Below are positions 16,580-26,322 of a stretch of 64,000 bases of DNA, piece after piece. Location of the stretch: positions 214,443-278,442 of the forward strand of contig JAGHZR010000002.1 of assembly GCA_017745295.1 (NCBI GenBank), in the 5' to 3' direction. The notes below the pieces were generated by a model. The model was not told the origin of the DNA. It saw nothing but the letters and a program-made list of their open reading frames with translations, and searched no databases. This DNA comes from Novosphingobium sp. (GTDB taxonomy: Bacteria; Pseudomonadota; Alphaproteobacteria; Sphingomonadales; Sphingomonadaceae). Each line of letters begins with the position of its first letter. Positions within the stretch are counted from its first letter, which is position 1. The position numbers and the translations under genes are program-made.

Positions 16580-17638
16580 ATGACCAAGGCCACACCGAAT
16601 GCTCCGGACACCCGGATGTCCCGCGAAGCGCATGAGGCGCCCGCGCGCTGTGTCGAGCAGCTTCGCCGCAATGCCGATCTCGTCCGCGAGGCAGGACGGC
16701 AACTCCGCGACCTCGCCCCGCCTTTCGCGGCGACGCTGGCGCGTGGCAGTTCCGACCAGGCAGCGGCTTTCGCGAAGTTCCTGCTGGAGACGCATGCCCG
16801 CGTCCCGGCGCTCAGCCATGCGCCATCGGTGGGATCGCTCTATCACGCGACTTCGCCGCAGTTCGCAGGGGTGCCGCTGATCGCGATCTCGCAGTCCGGC
16901 CGCAGTCCCGACCTGCTGGCGGCAGCGCAGGATGCGCGCGACAAGGGTGCCCTTGTGATCGCGGTGGTGAACGATTCCGAGTCGCCGCTCGCGGACCTTG
17001 CCCAGATCGTGATCCCGGTTCACGCGGGGCCGGAAACCAGCGTGGCCGCGACCAAGAGCTTCGTCTGCACGCTCGTCGCCCTCGCCCATCTCGTCGCCGA
17101 ATGGAGCCAGGACGAGGCCTTGCTGGCCGCGCTGGAAACCACCGGTGAAGTACTGGAAGCAGCGGCCGGTGCCGACTGGACGACCGCAGTGGACCTATTG
17201 AAGGACGCCGAGGAGATGCTGGTGCTGGGACGCGGCCCCACGCTTCCCATTGCCGGCGAAGCTGCGCTCAAGCTGAAGGAAACATCCAGCGTCCACGCCG
17301 AGGCCTTCAGCAGCGCGGAAGTCGCACACGGTCCGATGACCTTGGTGGGCGAAGGCGATCCGGTGCTGGTTCTGGCCCCGCTCGACGTCGCCCGCACGGG
17401 AATGCGCGAGCGTCTGGAAGATTTCGCCTCGCGCGGCGCGAAAGTCATCGCTGCCGGACTGGCGGAAGATGTCGAACCGGCAGCGCTGGTACTGCCCCTG
17501 CAGACCGACATTCATCCGGTGCTCGGCGCCATTGCCCAGATCCAGAGCTTCTATGGTCTGGCCGAAGCTCTCTCGCTGGCGCGCGGGCGGAACCCGGACA
17601 ACCCGCCGCACCTCAACAAAGTGACCCGCACGCTATGA
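16580..17638 (+). CDS. SIS-domain glucosamine-6-phosphate deaminase (NagB-II type)
   Basis: A 352-residue protein with two SIS domains, like the isomerase half of GlmS but without the glutaminase domain. Seen: LARGSSDQAAAFAKFLLE, the phosphate-binding ISQSGRSPDLL, ETSVAATKSFVCTL, LKLKETSSVHAEAF, and the family tail LNKVTRTL. In nag operons lacking classical nagB this type converts GlcN-6-P to Fru-6-P and ammonia. The ATG at 16580 gives a normal length; a longer frame from 16475 would run across the divergent promoter region. No clear ribosome site is present, and ATG 16616 is an alternative. The stop overlaps nagA by 4 bases. Confidence 0.9.
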   Translation: MTKATPNAPDTRMSREAHEAPARCVEQLRRNADLVREAGRQLRDLAPPFAATLARGSSDQAAAFAKFLLETHARVPALSHAPSVGSLYHATSPQFAGVPLIAISQSGRSPDLLAAAQDARDKGALVIAVVNDSESPLADLAQIVIPVHAGPETSVAATKSFVCTLVALAHLVAEWSQDEALLAALETTGEVLEAAAGADWTTAVDLLKDAEEMLVLGRGPTLPIAGEAALKLKETSSVHAEAFSSAEVAHGPMTLVGEGDPVLVLAPLDVARTGMRERLEDFASRGAKVIAAGLAEDVEPAALVLPLQTDIHPVLGAIAQIQSFYGLAEALSLARGRNPDNPPHLNKVTRTL

Positions 17639-18786
17639 GCCTGACCGCCCTCACCGGAGCGCGCGTAGTCCTGGCCGACCGCATGGTCGAGGATCAGGCG
17701 CTGATCCTCGACGGAACGCGCATCCTCGGCCTCGCGGCGCCGGATGCCCTGCCCGAACACTGCCATATCGAGCCGCTTGACGGCGGTTACCTGCTGCCCG
17801 GCTTCATCGATACCCAGGTCAACGGTGGCGGCGACGTGCTGTTCAACGACATGCCCAGTGTCGAGGGCATTCGCGCCATCGCCCGCGCGCATCGCCGCTA
17901 CGGCACCACCGGCCTTCTGCCCACCCTCATCAGCGACTACCCCGAAGTGGTCGAAGCTGCCCTCGCAGCGGGCGAGGCCGCTCTGGAAGCGAGCGTGCCG
18001 GGCGTGCTGGGGGTTCATATCGAAGGCCCGCACCTCAATGCGGCGAAGAAGGGCATCCACGACCAGAACCGCTTCTCGCGGGTGGATGCTGAAGTTCTCG
18101 CCCGGCTTTCGGCACCGACGAAGGGACGCCGGGTGGTCACGCTCGCACCGGAACTCGCGCCCGAGGGAACGGTGCGCGCGCTGACCGAGGCGGGTGTTCT
18201 CGTCTGTGCCGGACACAGCCTCGCCGATTACGACCAGACCCGCGCGGCGCTGGCGGAAGGGCTGGCCGGCTTCACCCACCTGTTTAATGCGATGACGCAG
18301 TTCCTCAGCCGCGATCCCGGCATGGTCGGCGCCGCGCTGGAGGATCGCGCCGGTCATTTCGGCCTGATCGCCGACGGCTTCCACGTCCACCCCGCGTCCA
18401 TGCGCGTCGCGCTCTCGGCGCGCGGCGAGGACGGGATCATGCTCGTCACCGATGCCATGCCGCCGGTGGGCGGGACGCTCGGCCGCTTCACGCTCATGGG
18501 GCAGGAGATCGGGGTCGAGGGCGGCAAATGCACCGGCCCGGACGGCACGCTGGCAGGCTCGGCGCTGACGATGGTGCAGGCGCTGCGCAATGCGATGGAC
18601 ATGATCGGCTGCGACATCGTGACGGCCTCGCGCATGGCCAGCGGCAATCCCGCGCGCTTCCTGCGGCTCGATCACGAGACCGGCGCCATAGCGCCGGGCC
18701 TGCGCGCCGACCTCGTCCATCTGGGCGAGGACCGTCTGGTCCGCTCGACATGGATTGCCGGATCGCGGGAGGACCATCCGGAATGA
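17635..18786 (+). CDS. nagA: N-acetylglucosamine-6-phosphate deacetylase
   Basis: A 383-residue amidohydrolase-fold metalloenzyme of the cytoplasm that removes the acetyl group of GlcNAc-6-P. Characteristic blocks are YLLPGFIDTQVNGGGDVLFN (residues about 52-71), the metal-site GVHIEGPHLNAAKKGIHD, CAGHSLADYDQTRAALAEG, THLFNAMTQFLSRDPG, and the catalytic aspartate in MLVTDAMPPVGG. The gene starts inside the stop of the deaminase gene (ATGA) and its own stop overlaps the GH84 start (ATGA), so translation is chained through the operon. Confidence 0.97.
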   Translation: MSLTALTGARVVLADRMVEDQALILDGTRILGLAAPDALPEHCHIEPLDGGYLLPGFIDTQVNGGGDVLFNDMPSVEGIRAIARAHRRYGTTGLLPTLISDYPEVVEAALAAGEAALEASVPGVLGVHIEGPHLNAAKKGIHDQNRFSRVDAEVLARLSAPTKGRRVVTLAPELAPEGTVRALTEAGVLVCAGHSLADYDQTRAALAEGLAGFTHLFNAMTQFLSRDPGMVGAALEDRAGHFGLIADGFHVHPASMRVALSARGEDGIMLVTDAMPPVGGTLGRFTLMGQEIGVEGGKCTGPDGTLAGSALTMVQALRNAMDMIGCDIVTASRMASGNPARFLRLDHETGAIAPGLRADLVHLGEDRLVRSTWIAGSREDHPE

Positions 18787-19847
18787 TAACCGATCTCGGC
18801 CTTATCGAGGGCCGCTTCGGCCGCATCTGGAGCGAAGCCGAGCGCGGCTATGTGGTGAAGACGCTCGCCGAGGCGGGTTACGGCTTCTACCACTACGGCC
18901 CCAAGGCGGACCGTTCGCTGCGCCGCGAATGGCGAAGATCGCACGATGCCGCGCAGACCGAAGCCTTGGCCCGGCTATCCGCCGAATGCCGCGCGGCGGG
19001 TATGCGTTTCGGCATGGCGATCACGCCGGTCGGCTCCACCCACCCCTTCGATGACGCGGCCCGCGCCGATCTGGCTCGCCGGGTCGCCGAACTCGACGCC
19101 ATCGGCATCGACGACCTCGCCGTGCTGTTCGACGATCTTCGCGGCGACATGCCCGAACTGGCCGAACGGCAGGCCGATGTCGTGAACTTCTGCGCCGGTC
19201 TGACCAGGGCCACGCGGGTCTACACTTGCCCGACCTACTATTCGGACGATCCGGTGCTGGACCTCGTCTTCGCGGACCGTCCGGCGGACTATCTCGGCAA
19301 GCTCGGGCGGCTGCTCGATCCTGCCGTGCAGGTCTACTGGACGGGCGAGGAAGTCTGTGCGAAGGAGATCGGCCCGGCCCATCTCGCAAGGGTCACGGGC
19401 GAACTGGGCCGCAAGGTCTGCCTCTGGGACAACTGGCCGGTCAACGACGGGGCGCGGATGTCGCGCTTCCTGCACTTGCGTGCGTTTACCGGACGTTCTG
19501 CGACCATTGCCGACCATGTGACCGGTCATGCGATCAACCCGGCGATCCAGGCGCACCTCGGCTGCATTCCGGCGATCACCCTGCCGATGGTCTATGCCCA
19601 AGGCGAGGACTACGCCTATGGCGCGGCTTTCCATGCAGCTTCGCGCAAGTTGCTCGGCGCGGAATTCACGCGCCTGTTGCAACAGGACCTTCCGGCGCTT
19701 CAGGACGTCGGCTACGAGCGCCTCGGCACCCGCGCAGACCGTCTGCGGGCACGCTACGAAGGCATCGACCATCCCGCCGCCCGCGAAATCCTTCGCTGGC
19801 TGGACGGCTTGGACCTGATGACCGACGACGAGGTCCAGACCCAGTAA
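18783..19847 (+). CDS. GH84-family beta-N-acetylglucosaminidase, cytoplasmic
   Basis: A 354-residue single-domain glycosidase. GH84 features: the opening GLIEGRFGRIWS, the FYHYGPKADRSLRREWR block (residues about 35-51), and the catalytic Asp-Asp pair D117-D118 in AVLFDDLRGDMP. They are followed by QVYWTGEEVC and LWDNWPVNDGARMS. GH84 enzymes (bacterial hyaluronidases, O-GlcNAcases) release GlcNAc through the 2-acetamido group. No signal peptide is seen, so it should act on imported GlcNAc-sugars or a cytoplasmic substrate. The start ATG 18783 overlaps the nagA stop. It could supply GlcNAc to the NagK-like kinase three genes downstream. NagZ (GH3) is not in the window. Confidence 0.92.
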   Translation: MITDLGLIEGRFGRIWSEAERGYVVKTLAEAGYGFYHYGPKADRSLRREWRRSHDAAQTEALARLSAECRAAGMRFGMAITPVGSTHPFDDAARADLARRVAELDAIGIDDLAVLFDDLRGDMPELAERQADVVNFCAGLTRATRVYTCPTYYSDDPVLDLVFADRPADYLGKLGRLLDPAVQVYWTGEEVCAKEIGPAHLARVTGELGRKVCLWDNWPVNDGARMSRFLHLRAFTGRSATIADHVTGHAINPAIQAHLGCIPAITLPMVYAQGEDYAYGAAFHAASRKLLGAEFTRLLQQDLPALQDVGYERLGTRADRLRARYEGIDHPAAREILRWLDGLDLMTDDEVQTQ

Positions 19848-19861
19848 CCGGGACGAGAGCC

Positions 19862-21571
19862 ATGGCAACGACGACAGGGAACCCCGCGCTTCTGACCGCC
19901 CTCCGTTCGGCCGTGGGCAAGCGCAACGTGCTGACCTCGCCGCGCGCGACCGCCCGCTTCCGCAAGGGCTATCGCACCGGCGAAGGCCCGGCCATCGCCG
20001 TGGTGCGGCCCGGCAGTCTGGTCGAACTTTGGCGCACGGTGCAGGCCTGCGTGGCGGCGGACGTGTCGATCATAATGCAGGCGTCGAACACCGGGCTGAC
20101 CGGCGGCTCGACCCCGGATGGCGACGACTATCCCGGCGGCCTCGTCATCGTCAGCACCACCCGGCTTTCGGCGCTCAAGGTGATCCGGCGCGGCGAGCAG
20201 GTGCTCTGTTTTCCGGGGACGACGCTCTACAAGCTGGAGCAGGCGCTGCGTCCCTTCGGGCGCGAGCCGCATTCGGTGATCGGCTCCTCCTGCCTCGGCG
20301 CCTCGGTGGTGGGCGGGGTCTGCAACAATTCGGGCGGATCGCTGATCCGGCGCGGCCCAGCCTATTCCCAGCTTGCGCTCTATGCGCAGGTCCAGAGTGA
20401 CGGTTCGCTGCGCCTGTTCAACCACCTCGGCATCGATCTGGGCGACGATCCGGAAAGCATGCTCGCCCGCCTCGACCGCGAGCAGTACACCGAAGCCGAT
20501 ATCGATCCGGCCAGCGACAGGTGGGCGCACGATCACAGCTACGCCGAACATGTCCGCGACATCGACAGCGAGGTCCCCGCCCGCTTCAACGCCGACCCCC
20601 GCTGCCTGTTCGAGGCCGCCGGAAGCGCAGGCAAGCTGATCGTCTTCGCCGTCCGCCTTGACACCTTCGCGCGCGAGGACGAGACCACCACTTTCTACAT
20701 CGGCACCACCGAACCGGACCGGCTGACCGAATTGCGCCGCACGATGCTGCGCGATTTCGACACTCTGCCGATCGCGGGCGAATATATGCACGCCGAGGCC
20801 TTCGACGTCGCCGACCGCTACGGGCGCGACATGTTCTTCGCCATCGAGCGTCTCGGAACCGACCGCCTGCCCGCCCTCTTCGCGGCGAAATCGCGCTTCG
20901 ACGGGATGTTCGGAAACGGCCTCAGCGACCGGCTCATGCAGTGGTCGAGCAAGTTCATTCCCGATCACCTGCCGGGTCGGATCCGCGACTATCGCAGGCG
21001 CTTCGATCATCACCTGATCCTGAAAGTCCCCCGCGATCAGGTGGACGCGGCCCGTAAGCTGCTCGGCGAGCTGTTCCCCGGCACCGCGCAAGGCGATCAT
21101 TTCGAATGCACCGCGCAGGAAGGTGCCAAGGCCTTCCTGCATCGCTTCGTCGCGGCCGGTGCGGCGGTGCGCTACCGCGCCGTGCACCGGGGCGAAGTGG
21201 AGGACATCGTCGCGCTCGACGTGGCCCTGCCCCGCAACAACCGCGAGTGGGTGGAGCGCCTTCCCGCCGATCTCGCCGCGCGGACGATCCACACGCTCTA
21301 TTACGGGCACTTCTTCTGCCAGGTGTTCCATCAGGACTACATCGTGAAGAAGGGCACCGATCCGCTCGCCTTCGAGCACGCGCTCTGGGCCTTGCTCGAC
21401 GCGCGCGGCGCGCAGTATCCGGCCGAGCACAACGTCGGCCACCTCTATGTCGCCCGGCCCGAACTCGCCCGGTTCTACCGCGAGATCGACCCGCGCAACC
21501 AGCTCAACCCCGGCATCGGCCATACCCCCCGTGGCCGCGACTGGACCGGGTATTACGGAGAACACCCATGA
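19862..21571 (+). CDS. dld: Quinone-dependent D-lactate dehydrogenase
   Basis: A 569-residue FAD enzyme, the same length class as E. coli Dld (571). The FAD-binding part has MQASNTGLTGGSTPDGDDY and GSSCLGASVVGGVCNNSGGS; the C-terminal membrane-binding cap domain holds HRGEVEDIVALDVALPRNN, YYGHFFCQVFHQDY and PAEHNVGHLYVA. It oxidises D-lactate to pyruvate and passes electrons to quinone at the inner membrane. In this operon the D-lactate comes from MurQ, which explains why a respiratory dehydrogenase sits between GH84 and NagK. The start ATG 19862 follows GH84 by 14 bases; the stop overlaps the next start. Confidence 0.97.
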   Translation: MATTTGNPALLTALRSAVGKRNVLTSPRATARFRKGYRTGEGPAIAVVRPGSLVELWRTVQACVAADVSIIMQASNTGLTGGSTPDGDDYPGGLVIVSTTRLSALKVIRRGEQVLCFPGTTLYKLEQALRPFGREPHSVIGSSCLGASVVGGVCNNSGGSLIRRGPAYSQLALYAQVQSDGSLRLFNHLGIDLGDDPESMLARLDREQYTEADIDPASDRWAHDHSYAEHVRDIDSEVPARFNADPRCLFEAAGSAGKLIVFAVRLDTFAREDETTTFYIGTTEPDRLTELRRTMLRDFDTLPIAGEYMHAEAFDVADRYGRDMFFAIERLGTDRLPALFAAKSRFDGMFGNGLSDRLMQWSSKFIPDHLPGRIRDYRRRFDHHLILKVPRDQVDAARKLLGELFPGTAQGDHFECTAQEGAKAFLHRFVAAGAAVRYRAVHRGEVEDIVALDVALPRNNREWVERLPADLAARTIHTLYYGHFFCQVFHQDYIVKKGTDPLAFEHALWALLDARGAQYPAEHNVGHLYVARPELARFYREIDPRNQLNPGIGHTPRGRDWTGYYGEHP

Positions 21572-22431
21572 CCTACTACCTCGGCATCGACGCAGGCGGC
21601 AGCAATTGCCGCGCCCGGCTCGTCGACGCGCAGGGCACTGTCATCGGGAACGGCAAGTCCGGCACCGCCAATGCCCGCATCGGCATGGACGCGCTCTACG
21701 AGACCCTGAAGGACACGGTCGATCAAGCCGTCGCCGAAGCGGGCCTCGACACCGCGCAGCGCGCGACTATCCACGCGGGCATGGGCATTGCCGGGATCAC
21801 CCGCCCCGGCGTGCGCGACGCTCTCGCGGAACTGGACTTCGGTTTCGCCTCGGTGAACTACGCCACCGACGCCCAGATCGCCAATCTTGGCGCCCACGGC
21901 GGACAGGACGGCGCGATCCTCATCATCGGCACCGGCAGCGCCGCACAGGTTCGTGTCGATGGGCGGGACTTCACCATCGGCGGCTACGGCTTCCCGATCT
22001 CGGATGAAGGCAGCGGCGCCGCGCTCGGGCTTTCGGCCATGCGCCACGCCTTGCGCGCGCTGGACGGGCGCACCCGCAAGACCCCGCTCAGCGCCGCCGT
22101 GACCGAGCGCTTCGCGCACGACACCGCGCAGGCCATCGCCTGGATGGACCACGCCACCCCCCGCGACTACGGCACTTTCGCGCCGCTGGTGATGGACTAT
22201 GCCGAGGCCGACGACGCCATCGCCCGCTCCATCGTCGAACATGCGGCTGGCCATATCGAGCGCTTCATCGAGACGATCTTCGAGCGCGGCGCCACCCGCT
22301 GCACGCTCGTCGGCGGACTGGCCCCGCGCATGCAGCCCTGGCTGCGCTCGCGCACTGTCGAGCGGCTCAGCCCGGCGCTCGGCGATTCCCTCGACGGAGC
22401 GCTGCGTCTGGCGGGTTTCTCGCCCACCTGA
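21568..22431 (+). CDS. nagK: BadF/BadG-type ATPase, probable N-acetylglucosamine kinase
   Basis: A 287-residue ASKHA-fold kinase of the BadF/BadG/BcrA family, which includes eukaryotic-type GlcNAc kinases. The N-terminal phosphate-1 loop YYLGIDAGGSNCRARLVD, ILIIGTGSAAQV (phosphate 2), and GGYGFPISDEGSGAALG fit GlcNAc/glucosamine kinases. It would phosphorylate GlcNAc released by GH84 or imported, giving GlcNAc-6-P for NagA. The start overlaps the dld stop (ATGA). It is the last gene of the five-gene unit; the next gene is convergent and only 3 bases away. A glucosamine kinase is the main alternative. Confidence 0.85.
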   Translation: MTYYLGIDAGGSNCRARLVDAQGTVIGNGKSGTANARIGMDALYETLKDTVDQAVAEAGLDTAQRATIHAGMGIAGITRPGVRDALAELDFGFASVNYATDAQIANLGAHGGQDGAILIIGTGSAAQVRVDGRDFTIGGYGFPISDEGSGAALGLSAMRHALRALDGRTRKTPLSAAVTERFAHDTAQAIAWMDHATPRDYGTFAPLVMDYAEADDAIARSIVEHAAGHIERFIETIFERGATRCTLVGGLAPRMQPWLRSRTVERLSPALGDSLDGALRLAGFSPT

Positions 22432-22434
22432 AGA

Positions 22435-24663
22435 TCAGGGGCTGCCGGTCAGCCGGTCCCACCGCACATAAGGCAGGATCGAGGCGTAATCGTCGGTCCA
22501 CGGCTTGGCGGCGCGCTCTTCAAGCGGGATCCACGGGGCATCCGGGTTCTGCCCGAGCAGTTGCTCCAGGACCTGTGGATCGCGCGACAGGGCGATCCAG
22601 CGCGAAGGCGTGTAGAAGTCGGTGTCGAGCGGCCGATCGAGGCGCGAGATCGCCTTGAGACCGCTCGCCGTCGCATTGGTGCCGACGACCGGCGCGAGAT
22701 CGATATAGCGGTTGGAAATGTGCAGCAGCAACAGCCCGCGCGGGGTCAGCGCGCGGGCGTAGACCTGCAAGGCTTCCTGCGTCAGCAGGTGCACCGGGAT
22801 CGCATCGCTTGAAAAGGCGTCGATCACCAGCACGTCGAAGGCGTTTGCGGGGAGCCGGGCCAGTTCCAGTCGTGCATCGCCCAGGACTACGCGCGCGTCC
22901 GGCGTGCAGTCGCGCAGGAAAGTGAAACGGCCGCTCGTCGAGAAGCGGAGGATGACCGGATCGATCTCGAAGAACGTCCAGTGCTGTCCCGGCGCGACCT
23001 GACAGGCGAGCGAGCCGGTGCCGAGGCCGACGACACCGACACGCGCGCCAGCCCCCTCGATCCCGGGCGCCGCCTTCAGCGCAAGGGCAACGCCGGAAGT
23101 CGGCCCATAATAAGTCAGCGCATCGCGCGAACGACCGGGTTGCAACGACTGCTCGCCATGGAGGGTGGTGCCGTGCGCCAGAGTGCGCAAGGTGCCCTCG
23201 GCGGTATCGCGCACGGTATAGATGCCGAAGTAGCTGCGCGTCCGCTCGCCCGCCAGTGTCGCACGGATGGTCCAGATACCGCCTTGCGCGATCATCGCGA
23301 TCGTCAGCACCGCGATGAAACCGGCCCGCCACGCCATGAGCATCACCCCGGTCGCAACCAAGAAGACGGTAAGGAGAACCGCCGCAAGCCCGTCCTCCGG
23401 GCGCAGGGCATATTGGTCGAGCTGCCATCCGAGGAACACCGCGAAGGCCAGCAGCAGCACGAGCGTCACGCGCGCCATGCCCGGCTCGATGCCCTCGCTT
23501 TCATGCCAGCGCAGCAGCGGTGCCAACGGCATCAGCAGCGCGGCGGCGAGGACCAGCAGCGGGTGCTCCCAGGCCCAGTCGAACACCAGCGGGGCAATCA
23601 GCGCGGTGAACAGCCCGCCCAGCGCGCCGCCTGCGGACATCACCAGATAGAAATGCGTCAGGTGCGCCGCACCCGGCCGCAAGTCGTAGAGCCGCCCATG
23701 AAGAGCCGTCGCGATGCAGAACAGCATGAGGCAGGCGCCTCCGGCGACCCACAATGTGCCCGATCCGTTGGACAGCATGGCATAGCTGCCCGCGAACAGT
23801 ACCACGACCGGGGCGATCCGGGTCACGGCCATGCATGCGCCGCGCCGGTCGGCAAAGGCGACGACGAAGCTCAGGAGATAAAGCCCCAGCGGGATGACCC
23901 AGAGCAGCGGCATCGCGAAAATGTCGGTGGTGAGATGGGTCGTTGTCGAGAGCATCAGGCCCGAAGGCACGGCGGCAAGCAGCAACCATAGCGCCGCGCG
24001 GCGCCAACCGATCCGCTCCTCCTGCGCTTCCTTGTCCGCCAAGACCGAAACGGCGGGAAGGTCCCGGCGGGTCATGGCGGCGAGCAGGACCAGCAGCACC
24101 AGCAAGGCAAAGCCCGCCGACCAGGTCAGGCTCTGTTGCCGCAAGCTCAGCAGCGGCTCGGCGAGTAGCGGATAGGCGAGCAGCCCCGCGAAACTACCGA
24201 GGTTGGAAGCTGCGTAGAGAGCCCATGGCTGCCCTGCGCCGGGATCGGCGGCGAACCATCGCTGCATCAGCGGCGCCTGCGCGGACACGGCAAAGAACAC
24301 CGGCCCTATGCTCAGAGCCAGCAGCAGCGGCACCCACAGGACTTCGGGCAGTCCTGCGGGTTGCGCCATGGAGGACAGGCCCACGGGCAACGTCACCCCG
24401 GCCGCCAGCAGAACCAGCAGATGAATTACCGCCTGCCGCCGCACCGGCCATCGCCCGAGCAGATGGGCATAGGCATATCCGGCCAGCAGCAGCGCCTGAT
24501 AGACCAGCATCGCGCTGTTCCAGACGTTTGGCGCCCCGCCGAGCCGTGGCAGTGCCATGCGCGCGACCATCGGCTGCACGAGGAACAGCAGGAAGCTGCC
24601 CACGAGGATGGTCGCGACGAACAGGCCGCGTGCTGCTCCGCCGGATTTAACGTCAGCCTTCAC
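22435..24663 (-). CDS. Membrane-bound spermidine-synthase-like protein (MFS-like membrane domain fused to methyltransferase-fold domain)
   Basis: A 742-residue fusion. Residues about 15-470 hold many hydrophobic helices (FVATILVGSFLLFLVQPMVA onward). The C-terminal soluble part has a Rossmann nucleotide site (VGVVGLGTGSLACQ), an acidic strand end FFEIDP, and VVLGDARLELARL with VLVIDAFSSDAIP, typical of spermidine synthases. Such fused proteins are widespread in proteobacteria and of uncertain activity; aminopropyl transfer is not proven for them. It is convergent with the nag operon and probably co-transcribed with the PLP enzyme gene upstream (16-base gap). Confidence 0.88.
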   Translation of the reverse strand: MKADVKSGGAARGLFVATILVGSFLLFLVQPMVARMALPRLGGAPNVWNSAMLVYQALLLAGYAYAHLLGRWPVRRQAVIHLLVLLAAGVTLPVGLSSMAQPAGLPEVLWVPLLLALSIGPVFFAVSAQAPLMQRWFAADPGAGQPWALYAASNLGSFAGLLAYPLLAEPLLSLRQQSLTWSAGFALLVLLVLLAAMTRRDLPAVSVLADKEAQEERIGWRRAALWLLLAAVPSGLMLSTTTHLTTDIFAMPLLWVIPLGLYLLSFVVAFADRRGACMAVTRIAPVVVLFAGSYAMLSNGSGTLWVAGGACLMLFCIATALHGRLYDLRPGAAHLTHFYLVMSAGGALGGLFTALIAPLVFDWAWEHPLLVLAAALLMPLAPLLRWHESEGIEPGMARVTLVLLLAFAVFLGWQLDQYALRPEDGLAAVLLTVFLVATGVMLMAWRAGFIAVLTIAMIAQGGIWTIRATLAGERTRSYFGIYTVRDTAEGTLRTLAHGTTLHGEQSLQPGRSRDALTYYGPTSGVALALKAAPGIEGAGARVGVVGLGTGSLACQVAPGQHWTFFEIDPVILRFSTSGRFTFLRDCTPDARVVLGDARLELARLPANAFDVLVIDAFSSDAIPVHLLTQEALQVYARALTPRGLLLLHISNRYIDLAPVVGTNATASGLKAISRLDRPLDTDFYTPSRWIALSRDPQVLEQLLGQNPDAPWIPLEERAAKPWTDDYASILPYVRWDRLTGSP

Positions 24664-24679
24664 TTCGCTTTGCCTGCGC

Positions 24680-25963
24680 TCAGCTTACCTCCAGCGCCTG
24701 GGCGAGATCGGCGACGATATCGCCCGCATGCTCGATGCCGATCGACAGGCGGATCGTCGATTGCAGAACGCCGATCCGGTTGCGGACTTCGGCAGGGACG
24801 CCGGAATGGGTGGTCGTCGCCGGATGGCTCGCCAGCGACTCGGTGCCGCCGAGACTGACCGCCAGCTTGAAGATCTGCAGCGCATTGAGGAACCGGAACG
24901 CCGCAGGCTGGCCGCCGACGATATCGAAGGAAAACGTCGATCCCGCCCCGGTCGACTGGGCAGCGAAGACTTCCGCTTCCCGCGACCCTGCCGGATAGAG
25001 CGGCGGATAGGCGACCCGCTCGACCTTGGGATGGGCCTGGAGGAACTCGGCTGCCGCCGCCGCATTGGCATTGGCCCGCTCCATCCGCAGGCCCAGCGTT
25101 TCCAGCGACCTGCCGAGCATCCAGCAGCTATGGGGATCGAGCTGCGTGCCGATCGCGCTGCGCAGCAGGCGCACCTCGCGCATCAGCTTGGCCGAACCCA
25201 GCGCCGCCCCGGCAACGAGGTCGGAATGGCCGCCGACATATTTCGTCAGCGAATAGAGCGAGATATCGGCCCCGAGCCGCAGCGGATGCTGGAACACCGG
25301 GCCGAGCAGCGTATTGTCGCAGACCAGTAGCGGGCGATGCCCCTGCTCTTCACCGATGGCATCGCAGACGCGCTTCAGCAGGCGGATATCGACGAGACTG
25401 TTGGTGGGATTGGCAGGCGTCTCGATCAGCACCAGCGAGATGCGTCCCTGCGCCGCAGCCGCCTTTGCAGCGGCCCGGACGGCCTCCTCGTCGAGACCGT
25501 CGCTGAAACCGACCGCCCTGATGCCGAGGTTGGCGAGAGTCTTCGCCAGCAAGGTCTCGGTGCCGCCGTAGAGCGGCTGCGAGTGCAGGATGACATCGCC
25601 GGGGCGCGCGAACGTCAGGATGGTCGTGGTGATCGCCCCCATGCCCGACGAGAACACCACGCCCGCCTCGGCGTCCTCATAGATCGCCATGCGATCCTCG
25701 ACGATCTCGCTGTTGGGATGGTTGAAGCGCGAATAGACGAGGCCGCGTCCCTGCCCCGGCGGCGGCTCCTTGCGGCCCGCCACATAGTCGAAGAAATCGC
25801 GGCCTTCTTCCGCCGTCGGGAACACGAAAGTGGATGTCAGGAAGACCGGCGGCTTCACCGCGCCTTCCGAAAGAAGCGGGTCGTAGCCGTAGTTCAGCAT
25901 GAGCGTGTCGGGGTGGAGCCTGTGCTCGCCGATAGCCGTCTTGCTCTCGCGCGGTGCCGTCAT
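24680..25963 (-). CDS. Cys/Met metabolism PLP-dependent enzyme (cystathionine gamma-synthase / methionine gamma-lyase family)
   Basis: A 427-residue fold-type I PLP enzyme. The ring-stacking segment [15 protein letters not shown], the phosphate-contact [10 protein letters not shown], the cofactor aspartate in [14 protein letters not shown], and the PLP lysine in [17 protein letters not shown] are clear. The C-terminal part [20 protein letters not shown] is also standard. ATG 25963 is preceded by GGGAG; the longer frame to 26299 covers a low-quality region and is rejected. It acts in the cytoplasm on sulfur amino acids; which of gamma-synthase, gamma-lyase or beta-lyase cannot be settled from motifs. 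A 359-bp upstream gap should hold its promoter. Confidence 0.92.
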   Translation of the reverse strand: MTAPRESKTAIGEHRLHPDTLMLNYGYDPLLSEGAVKPPVFLTSTFVFPTAEEGRDFFDYVAGRKEPPPGQGRGLVYSRFNHPNSEIVEDRMAIYEDAEAGVVFSSGMGAITTTILTFARPGDVILHSQPLYGGTETLLAKTLANLGIRAVGFSDGLDEEAVRAAAKAAAAQGRISLVLIETPANPTNSLVDIRLLKRVCDAIGEEQGHRPLLVCDNTLLGPVFQHPLRLGADISLYSLTKYVGGHSDLVAGAALGSAKLMREVRLLRSAIGTQLDPHSCWMLGRSLETLGLRMERANANAAAAAEFLQAHPKVERVAYPPLYPAGSREAEVFAAQSTGAGSTFSFDIVGGQPAAFRFLNALQIFKLAVSLGGTESLASHPATTTHSGVPAEVRNRIGVLQSTIRLSIGIEHAGDIVADLAQALEVS

Positions 25964-26322
25964 TTCCGTCTCCCAGATAAGGCTGTGATTTCGGCAGGCT
26001 ACGCCAAATCGGAGCGGGCGGGAACGCAAAGATGCGCAAAATTCTATCGATATTCCCTCGATCTCAAGTGGATAATTGCGATAGGTCGCGGGCGGAAACG
26101 AACCCCTTCCGCCACCCCCGAACCGCTCGGTCGCATGGAAAAACCGGTTCGCCGCCCTTCGCCAGCCAGTCTGGAAATTTTCCTCTTGACGCCGATTGTC
26201 AATTAAATAAGTTGAGAATGTAATTTGAAATCGCCGATGCCAAAAGCACTCTGATTGGAAGCCATCGATTTCCCCCTCACGGCCGGAGATCGTCACCAAA
26301 GCAAGAAGGGGAGTATGGACTC
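25964..26322. other. Gene-free intergenic region with divergent promoters
   Basis: No gene is supported here on either strand. The stretch near 26175-26230 is AT-rich, with TTGACG at 26186-26191 as a possible -35 element for the plus-strand DUF2188 gene, but no good -10 at normal spacing. AAGGGGAG before ATG 26323 is the ribosome site. I see no clear palindrome or terminator. Confidence 0.5.

Noticed and set aside
19754..21565. 603-codon open frame on the minus strand
   Set aside because: Antisense to dld; composition only.
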